Part shown: piece after piece, positions 32,427 through 39,488 of the stretch
Numbering within the stretch: the first letter of the stretch is position 1
Layout: the number at the start of each line of letters is the position of its first letter
Source of the DNA: Rhizobiales bacterium CCH10-E5
GTDB lineage: Bacteria > Pseudomonadota > Alphaproteobacteria > Rhizobiales > Beijerinckiaceae
Assembly (NCBI GenBank): GCA_001556125.1
Contig: LSIG01000016.1
Span: forward strand, 1-39,488
Direction: 5' to 3'
Length of the DNA stretch: 39,488 bases
Notes under the pieces: model-generated
What the model was told of the DNA's origin: nothing
Seen by the model: the letters and a program-made list of their open reading frames with translations, nothing else
The model's database searches: none
Position numbers and translations under genes: made by a program

Positions 32427-33341
32427 TCAGAGCGCCTTGGCGAGGCGCGGGTCGAGCGAATCGCGCAGGCCGTCGCCCAGCAGGTTGACCGCCAGCACGG
32501 TGATCGAGAGGAAGATCGCCGGGAACAGGATGATGTGCGGCTTGACCTGCCAGAGGGCGCGCCCCTCGGCCATGATGTTGCCCCAGGACGGCGTCGCAGG
32601 CGGGATGCCGGCGCCGATGAAAGAGAGGATGGCCTCGATGATCATGGCGCTGGCGCAGATATAGGTCGCCTGCACGCTCATCGGCGCGAAGGTGTTGGGC
32701 AGGATGTGGCGCAGGATGATGCGCGGCGTGCGGGCGCCGTTGGCGATCGCCGCCTCGACATAGGGCTGCTCGCGCAGCGACAGCACGACGCCGCGAACGA
32801 GCCGCGCCACGCGCGGGATCTCGGCGATGGTGATCGCGATGATGACGTTCTGGATCGAGCCGCGGGTCAGCGCCATCAGGGCGATGGCGAGCAGGATCGG
32901 CGGGATCGACATCATGCCGTCGATGATCCGCATGACGATGCCGTCGGCCCAGCGCACGAAGCCTGCGAAAAGGCCGATCGCCAGTCCGATGACCGAGGAC
33001 AGGATCGCAACGCTGAAGCCGACGACCAGCGAGACGCGGGCGCCGTAGACCACGCGGGAGTAGATGTCCCGGCCCAGCATGTCCGTGCCGAACCAGTAGA
33101 GTTCGGAAGGCACGCGGGTGCGCCGGGACGTCGCGATGGCGGTCGGGTCCACCGTCCACAGCAGCGGCGCAAAGAGGCCGATCAGCGCCATCAGAACGAG
33201 CAGCGATCCGCCGATGGCGACGGCCGGGTGGCGGCGCAGGTAGCGCCGGAAGCGGGCGAAGCGGCCGGGAACCGGGGCGACGCCGGGTTCGGGCGCAGCG
33301 GCCAGTGCGGCGGGCGCCGGGAGGGAGCTCGGCATCGTCAA
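32427..33341 (-). CDS. Peptide-type ABC permease, DppC family (second importer)
   Basis: This 304-residue permease has a Pro/Ala-rich N-terminal tail, the SELYWFGTDMLGRD motif and a C-terminal membrane domain with the EAA loop (EAAIANGARTPRIILRHILPN). The start overlaps the DppB stop by 4 bases. It ends with no ATPase gene; the next gene is the D-carbamoylase. Confidence 0.9.
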   Translation of the reverse strand: MTMPSSLPAPAALAAAPEPGVAPVPGRFARFRRYLRRHPAVAIGGSLLVLMALIGLFAPLLWTVDPTAIATSRRTRVPSELYWFGTDMLGRDIYSRVVYGARVSLVVGFSVAILSSVIGLAIGLFAGFVRWADGIVMRIIDGMMSIPPILLAIALMALTRGSIQNVIIAITIAEIPRVARLVRGVVLSLREQPYVEAAIANGARTPRIILRHILPNTFAPMSVQATYICASAMIIEAILSFIGAGIPPATPSWGNIMAEGRALWQVKPHIILFPAIFLSITVLAVNLLGDGLRDSLDPRLAKAL

Positions 33342-34279
33342 TAGCGTATCCTCGGATCGACGATCGTGTAGGTCAGGTCGATGATCAGGTTCACCAGCAC
33401 GTAGACCAGGCTGAACATCAGCACGACGCCCTGGATGACGGGGTAGTCACGCCGCAGGATGGCATCGACCGTGAGGCGGCCGAGCCCCGGAATGGCGAAG
33501 ACGCTCTCGGTGACGACGGCGCCACCGATCAGCAGCGCGATGCCGATGCCGATGATCGTGACGATCGGCACGGCCGCGTTCTTGAGCGCGTGCAGGAAGA
33601 GCACCTCGCGCTGGCCGACGCCCTTGGCCTGGGCGGTGCGGACATAATCCTGCTGCAGGACCTCGAGCATGGTGGCCCGGGTGATGCGGGCGATCAGCGC
33701 GATATAGACCAGTCCCAGCGTCATCGCCGGCAGGACGAGGTTCTTGAACCAGGGCACGAAGCCTTCGGAAATCGGCGTGTAGCCCTGCACGGGCACCCAG
33801 TCGAGCTGCAGGGCGAAGACATAGGCCAGCAGATAGCCGACGACGAAGACCGGCACCGAGAAGCCGAAGACCGCGAATGCCATGGCGCCGCGATCGATCC
33901 AGGTGCCGGCTTTCCAGGCCGCGATCACGCCCATCGGCACGGCGATCGTCACCGCGAAGATGAGGGTGAGGACCATCAGCGAGAGCGTCGGCTCGATGCG
34001 CTGGGCAATGAGCTGCGTCACCGGCAGCGAGGTGAAGATCGAGGTGCCGAGGTCTCCCTGCAGCACCCGGAACGACCATTCGGCGAAGCGCACGAGATAG
34101 GGCCGGTCGAGGCCGAGGCTGGCGCGGATGCGCTCGACGTCGGCGGGCGAAGCCTGATCGCCGGCAATGACCGCCGCAGGATCACCCGGCGCCACATAAA
34201 GAAGAGAAAAGACGAACAGCGCCACGAAGGCCATCACCGGGATGGTCGTGATGATGCGTCTGACGATGAAGGCCAGCAT
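33338..34279 (-). CDS. Peptide-type ABC permease, DppB family (second importer)
   Basis: This 313-residue permease has the normal family start (MLAFIVRRIITTIPVM), six helices and the EAA loop (RTAQAKGVGQREVLFLHALKNA). It is coupled to the DppC gene by a 4-base overlap. It is 138 bases downstream of the binding protein gene, with a strong hairpin in the gap (34359-34386). Confidence 0.92.
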   Translation of the reverse strand: MLAFIVRRIITTIPVMAFVALFVFSLLYVAPGDPAAVIAGDQASPADVERIRASLGLDRPYLVRFAEWSFRVLQGDLGTSIFTSLPVTQLIAQRIEPTLSLMVLTLIFAVTIAVPMGVIAAWKAGTWIDRGAMAFAVFGFSVPVFVVGYLLAYVFALQLDWVPVQGYTPISEGFVPWFKNLVLPAMTLGLVYIALIARITRATMLEVLQQDYVRTAQAKGVGQREVLFLHALKNAAVPIVTIIGIGIALLIGGAVVTESVFAIPGLGRLTVDAILRRDYPVIQGVVLMFSLVYVLVNLIIDLTYTIVDPRIRY

Positions 34280-34358
34280 TGCGGCTCACGCGTCCTTGTT
34301 TGGTTGCACGGGAGGTCGGTCGGCACGGCTGGCCGACCGCCAGGCCCCGAGGCGGAGC

Positions 34359-34386
34359 CGAAGCGGCGCACCGGCGCGCCGCTTCG
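34359..34386 (-). terminator. Strong hairpin between binding protein and permease genes
   Basis: The perfect 11-bp arms CGAAGCGGCGC (34359-34369) and GCGCCGCTTCG (34376-34386) close a 6-base loop. It lies about 31 bases after the binding protein stop. With no clear T-tract it is more likely an mRNA-stabilising or partial-termination hairpin, giving more binding protein than permease. Confidence 0.55.
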
Positions 34387-34417
34387 TCACGAGGACGCCG
34401 AAGGGCGCCCCCGTCGA

Positions 34418-36022
<1,605 letters not shown>

Positions 36023-36231
36023 TCTCTCCCCTGACACGGCAACCTCTCGACGGGTGACCTTGGCGCGAGTTTGGGCAGAAATTTCTGCCGTGACAACTCG
36101 TCTGGCCGGCCCTCCGCAGGCGGCGAGCGGCTTGCACGCATCGTGCCAAACGGAACCGCCTCGGGCTTTTTGGCGAGAACGGGCCTCCGGCTCGGTTTTG
36201 AGGGCAGAGAATATTTTTCTGAAGATAGCGA

Positions 36232-36255
36232 CGGCGGCGCGAGATCGCGCCGCCG
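36232..36255 (-). terminator. Terminator-like hairpin after the amidase gene
   Basis: The perfect 11-bp arms (36232-36242 and 36245-36255, sequence CGGCGGCGCGA and its complement) close a 2-base loop, about 28 bases after the amidase stop on the minus strand. The following sequence (TCGCTATCTTC) is only weakly T-rich. It would insulate the binding protein gene, whose own promoter should lie in 36023-36231. Confidence 0.5.
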
Positions 36256-36283
36256 CGGGTGGGTTCGCGCGCCCGCCTGCTTC

Positions 36284-37696
36284 TCAGGCGGCGCCGACAG
36301 GCGCGTCGATACGGGGGAAGGGTCGTGCCGCCTCGAAGGCCGCGGCGGCGCGCAGAACCAGCGCGTCGCGTCCAAAGGGCCCGACGATCTGGAGCCCGGC
36401 CGGAAGCCCCACCGCCGTCAGCCCGCAGGGCAGCGAAATCGCCGGCGCCTGGGTGATGTTGAAGGGGTAGGTGAAGGGCGTCCAGCGCGTCCAGTCCTCG
36501 CCATAGCCGCCATGGCGCGGCGTGTTGGCGCCGACCTCGAAGGCCGGCAGCGGCAGCGTCGGCGTCAGCAGCAGATCGAAGCGTGCATGAAATTGCGCCA
36601 TCTTGTGCGCAAGCGCATTGCGCTGGTTCAGGAGCGCATCGACATAGGCCGCGCCGGGCACACGCTCGCCCTGCTCCGCAACGGCGACGAGACCCGGGTC
36701 CATGCGCGCCCGCTCGGCGGGGCCAGCCGAGCGCAGGGCGAGCGCCGCACCCGCCGACCAGATCGTCATCAGCGTCTCGATCGGGTCCTCGAAACCGGGA
36801 TCGACCTCCTCGACGGTCGCGCCCAGATCGCGAAAGGCGAGTGCCGCCGCTCGCGTCAAGGCGGCGATCTCGGGATCGACCGGGACGTCGCGGCCGAGCT
36901 GGGCCGACCAGGCGATGCGCAGGCCCTTCACCCCACCCTTCAGCCCGTCGACATAGTCCGGGGCACGGTCGATCATCGCCGTCATGTCGCGGCTATCGGG
37001 CCGGCCGATCGCGTTCATGGCGAGCGCCGTGTCGGCGACGGTGCGGGTCAGCGGGCCGAGATGGGCGAGGAAGCCCATGGTCGAGACCGGCCAGGCCGGC
37101 ACGCGGCCATAGGTCGGCTTCAGGCCGACGACTCCCGTGAAAGCGGCAGGAATGCGCACCGAGCCGGCGCCGTCCGTCCCGATATGGATGCAGCCGAGAT
37201 TGAGGGCCGCGCAGGAGGCCGCGCCGGCCGAGGAGCCCCCGGGGCCGGTGGCGATGTTCCAGGGATTGCGGGTGATGCCGGAGAGCGGCGAGTCACCCAC
37301 GCCCTTCCAGCCATATTCGGGCATCGTCGTCTTGCCGAGAAAGACCGTGCCGGCCTCGCGAAGCCGTGCGGCCGCGGGAGCATCCTCGGCAAAGGGCGCA
37401 TCGGTGGCGACGGCCGAGCCGCGGCGCATTGGCCAGCCAGCCACGCCGATATTGTCTTTGATCGTGACCGGCACGCCATCCAGCGGGCCGAGCGGCTCGC
37501 CCTTGAGCCAGCGCGCCTGGGCGGCCTCCGCCATGGCAAGCGTCACCTCGGCGTCCCGCACGACGAAGGCGTTGATCTGCGGCTCGAAGCGCTCGATGCG
37601 CTCGAGCGCGTCCCGCGCGACCTCGACCGGGGAGAGGTCGCGGCTGGCGTAGAGCGGGCCGAGTTCGGCGGCCGACAGCGATGCGATGGTCGTCAT
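36284..37696 (-). CDS. Amidase signature family hydrolase
   Basis: This 470-residue amidase has the catalytic triad Lys80 (PVTIKDN), cis-Ser155 (GPGGSSAG) and nucleophile Ser179 (TDGAGSVRIPA). Length and motifs match bacterial amidases. It cleaves a carboxamide to acid and ammonia; the substrate is unknown. It is 33 bases downstream of the M20 hydrolase gene and upstream of an importer, so it probably belongs to the same catabolic block. It is not GatA: no gatB or gatC is near, and the start region differs. Confidence 0.87.
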   Translation of the reverse strand: MTTIASLSAAELGPLYASRDLSPVEVARDALERIERFEPQINAFVVRDAEVTLAMAEAAQARWLKGEPLGPLDGVPVTIKDNIGVAGWPMRRGSAVATDAPFAEDAPAAARLREAGTVFLGKTTMPEYGWKGVGDSPLSGITRNPWNIATGPGGSSAGAASCAALNLGCIHIGTDGAGSVRIPAAFTGVVGLKPTYGRVPAWPVSTMGFLAHLGPLTRTVADTALAMNAIGRPDSRDMTAMIDRAPDYVDGLKGGVKGLRIAWSAQLGRDVPVDPEIAALTRAAALAFRDLGATVEEVDPGFEDPIETLMTIWSAGAALALRSAGPAERARMDPGLVAVAEQGERVPGAAYVDALLNQRNALAHKMAQFHARFDLLLTPTLPLPAFEVGANTPRHGGYGEDWTRWTPFTYPFNITQAPAISLPCGLTAVGLPAGLQIVGPFGRDALVLRAAAAFEAARPFPRIDAPVGAA

Positions 37697-37729
37697 GGGG
37701 CTGATCCTGTCTGCGTCGTTTCGGGTGGC

Positions 37730-38959
37730 CTAGGCGTTGGCGACGCGCCAGGCCGCGTTCAGCAGGACATTGGCGCCCGCCGCGATGTCGTATTCCGTGC
37801 TGAACTCCGCCGGATTGTGCGAGAGCCCGCCGATGGAGGGGATGAAGACCATCGCCGTCGGGCAGATGCGCGACATCATCTGCGCGTCGTGACCGGCGCC
37901 GGAGATCATCCGCCGGATCGGCAGACCGAGCTCCGCAGCGCTCTCCTCCACGGTCGCGATCAGCGACTCGGTGAAGGGCGTGGCGGGAAAGCGGGCGAGG
38001 TCGCGGAAGGCGATCTCGATGCCGTCGCGCGCGGCGAGCGCGGCGCAGTAGCTCCGCACGGCGGCCTCGGCCTGGGCGAGCCGGGCGTCGTCAGGATTGC
38101 GCAGGTCGAGCGTCATCACCACGGTCTCCGGCACGACGTTGACGTTGGCCGGCTGGACGCGGATGACGCCGCTATTGGCGAGCTGGCCGGGGATCGCGCG
38201 GGTCAGGTCGTTGGCGTAGAGATTGATACGCGCGGCGGCGAGGCCGGGATCCTTGCGATAGGCCATCGGGGTGGTGCCGGCATGGCTCGGCCGGCCCTTC
38301 AGCGTCAGCTCGAGCCAGCAGATCGCCTGGATGCCGGTGACGGCGCCGAGGCCGCCGCCCTCGTTCTCCAGCACCGGCCCCTGCTCGATATGGAGTTCGA
38401 GATAGGCATGGGCGGGCAGGAAGCCCGGCCGCTCCGGGCCCTCATAGCCGATACGCCGGAGTTCGGTGCCGAGCACGGCGCCCTCGGCATCCTGCTCGGC
38501 ATGGGCCGCCTCGACGCTCATTCCGCCGGCCCAGACATAGGAACCCAGCATGTCGGGGTGGAAGCGGGCGCCCTCCTCATTGGTGAAGGCGATGACGGCG
38601 AGGTCACGCTTCGGCACGAGGCCGGTATCACGCAGCGTCGCCAGAACCTCGACGCCTGCGACGACGCCGAGCGCGCCGTCATAGCGCCCGCCGGTGCCCA
38701 CCGTGTCGATATGAGAGCCGAGGATGACCGCCGGCCCCTCCTCCCGCCCCTTGAGAAGGCCGACGATGTTGCCGACGGCGTCGATCTTCACCGCGAGGCC
38801 GAGCGCCTTCAGCTCGGCGACGAGCCAGTCGCGGCCCTGCTTGTCCTCGTCGCTCAGGGCGAGCCGCCGGCAGCCGCCCTCCGGGGTCGCGCCGATCGCC
38901 GCCAGCGCCATGAGCCGCGACACGAGCCGCGTGCCGTCGACCCTGAGATTGCTGCTCAT
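37730..38959 (-). CDS. M20 family Zn-dependent hydrolase (N-carbamoyl-L-amino acid hydrolase / allantoate amidohydrolase type)
   Basis: This 409-residue enzyme has M20 metal-site motifs: His83 in GSHIDTV, Asp94 in GGRYDG, Glu128/Glu129 in FTNEEGARF, and His189 in LHIEQGPVLE. The dimer domain follows, and the C-terminus has SGAGHDAQ and GGLSHNPAEF. These fit the carbamoylase/allantoate/ureidoglycolate branch. The ATG at 38959 is chosen because GGGAG lies 6 bases upstream; the frame to 39085 has no support. It is the first gene of the long minus-strand block and could hydrolyse the L counterpart of what the nitrilase handles. Confidence 0.88.
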   Translation of the reverse strand: MSSNLRVDGTRLVSRLMALAAIGATPEGGCRRLALSDEDKQGRDWLVAELKALGLAVKIDAVGNIVGLLKGREEGPAVILGSHIDTVGTGGRYDGALGVVAGVEVLATLRDTGLVPKRDLAVIAFTNEEGARFHPDMLGSYVWAGGMSVEAAHAEQDAEGAVLGTELRRIGYEGPERPGFLPAHAYLELHIEQGPVLENEGGGLGAVTGIQAICWLELTLKGRPSHAGTTPMAYRKDPGLAAARINLYANDLTRAIPGQLANSGVIRVQPANVNVVPETVVMTLDLRNPDDARLAQAEAAVRSYCAALAARDGIEIAFRDLARFPATPFTESLIATVEESAAELGLPIRRMISGAGHDAQMMSRICPTAMVFIPSIGGLSHNPAEFSTEYDIAAGANVLLNAAWRVANA

Positions 38960-39084
38960 GCTCGTCTCCCCCGCCAGGCCTCGCCGGAGCCGGCATTCGG
39001 CCCGCTGCGCCACGCATCCTGCATAGTCGCGCCGACGGCGGCCTGTCGATGCCTGCCGCGGCAAGGCGGGCCGGCGCAAATGCA

Positions 39085-39112
39085 ACGGGCGCAGACTTGC
39101 GTCTGCGCCCGT
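39085..39112 (-). terminator. Terminator hairpin of the chemotaxis receptor gene
   Basis: The perfect 12-bp arms ACGGGCGCAGAC (39085-39096) and GTCTGCGCCCGT (39101-39112) close a TTGC loop, about 41 bases after the chemotaxis receptor stop on the minus strand. The T-rich stretch after it is weak. Confidence 0.6.
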
Positions 39113-39153
39113 CGGAAGGAAGGCGCCCGGCGAGGGCGCCCGAGTGGCGGAGG

Positions 39154-39488
39154 TCAGAACTCCTCCCAGCCCGTATCGCCCGAGCGGCTATTGACGACCT
39201 TCTTGGCCGGCGCGGCGGGCATAGGGGCCGCTTCGCGCGGCGCCGGGGCCTTGCCCTGCCCGAAGGCGGCGGCCGCGAGCTGGCGCAGCCGGGCCGGCTC
39301 GGTCGCCGGCTTCGGCGCGGCGGTGACGGCCGGCGCCTCGTGGCCGGTGCGGAAGGAGGCGACGAGATCGTTGAGCTGGACGATCTTGCCCGAGAGGGAG
39401 CCGGCCGAGGCCGCGCTCTGTTCCGCGAGCGCAGCGTTCTGCTGGGTCATCTCGTCGAGATGGGCGACCGCCTGGCTCATCTCGTCGA
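39154..39488 (-). CDS. Methyl-accepting chemotaxis protein, C-terminal fragment (cut by window end)
   Basis: Only the last part of this protein (108 residues from the first internal Met, continuing upstream beyond base 39488) is in the window. It holds the end of the signalling domain (MTQQNAALAEQSAASAGSL), a Pro/Ala-rich flexible linker and a C-terminal GWEEF. The segment is the standard MCP end, and the Trp-x-x-Phe tail matches the pentapeptide that tethers CheR and CheB in some receptors. The internal ATG at 39480 is not a real start; the codons before it continue the same frame as Asp-Glu. A hairpin terminator follows. Confidence 0.87.
   Translation of the reverse strand, partial: DEMSQAVAHLDEMTQQNAALAEQSAASAGSLSGKIVQLNDLVASFRTGHEAPAVTAAPKPATEPARLRQLAAAAFGQGKAPAPREAAPMPAAPAKKVVNSRSGDTGWEEF

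Noticed and set aside
30098..32488. 796-residue plus-strand open frame
   Set aside because: It overlaps two confident minus-strand enzymes and has no recognisable domain.

Overview
The window is high-GC, densely packed DNA. It looks like an alphaproteobacterial chromosome, most likely Hyphomicrobiales (Rhizobiales); a Bosea- or Methylobacterium-like soil heterotroph is a guess. The support is a giant polar-growth protein of the GPR/RgsE type known from Agrobacterium and Sinorhizobium, Rhizobiales-style dispersed palindromic repeats, and many uptake systems for small organic nitrogen compounds. No rRNA, tRNA, CRISPR, prophage or IS transposase was recognised. No gene-free stretch exceeds 300 bases; the longest are 20871-21147 and 36023-36283.

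Layout. 1-5420 (+): a 1802-residue membrane-anchored protein with 21 tandem 22-residue repeats, closed by a strong terminator. 5567-9387 (-): a four-gene Mla/MCE phospholipid-transport operon (permease with STAS domain, ATPase, MCE protein, auxiliary lipoprotein). 9574-10605 (+): a CheZ-like helical protein. 10593-14816 (-): an NMT1-type ABC importer (binding protein, ATPase, permease) with an FAD-linked oxidase; a creatininase-family amidohydrolase (15017-15820, +) is divergent from it. 15862-16510 (-): a RelE/NadS-type toxin-antitoxin pair with a palindrome in its promoter. 16572-19531 (-): malonyl-CoA synthetase and malonyl-CoA decarboxylase. 19605-20870 (-): a 3-oxo-tetronate kinase-like gene. 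21148-27198 (+): a peptide-type importer (binding protein plus two permeases, no ATPase), a gamma-glutamyltranspeptidase-like enzyme and a DUF1028 protein. 27286-27801 (+): a small orphan beta-helix protein resembling the tip of VgrG.

27847-38959 is one long minus-strand block. In transcription order it holds an M20 carbamoylase-type hydrolase, an amidase, a second peptide-type importer (again without ATPases), a D-carbamoylase-like nitrilase, a cyclic-amidohydrolase-like enzyme, a GNAT acetyltransferase, a RidA protein and a D-threonine-aldolase/D-serine-dehydratase-like PLP enzyme. Together these suggest uptake and stepwise hydrolysis of N-carbamoyl, amide or D-amino-acid compounds. The window ends inside a methyl-accepting chemotaxis protein (39154-39488, -) that keeps a C-terminal CheR/CheB docking-type pentapeptide.

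The points most worth a second look are the GPR-like repeat protein, the CheZ-like protein, the D/L-carbamoyl island, two importers without ATPases, the orphan beta-helix protein, and two different dispersed repeats that each appear to supply the start codon of an ABC-transporter gene.
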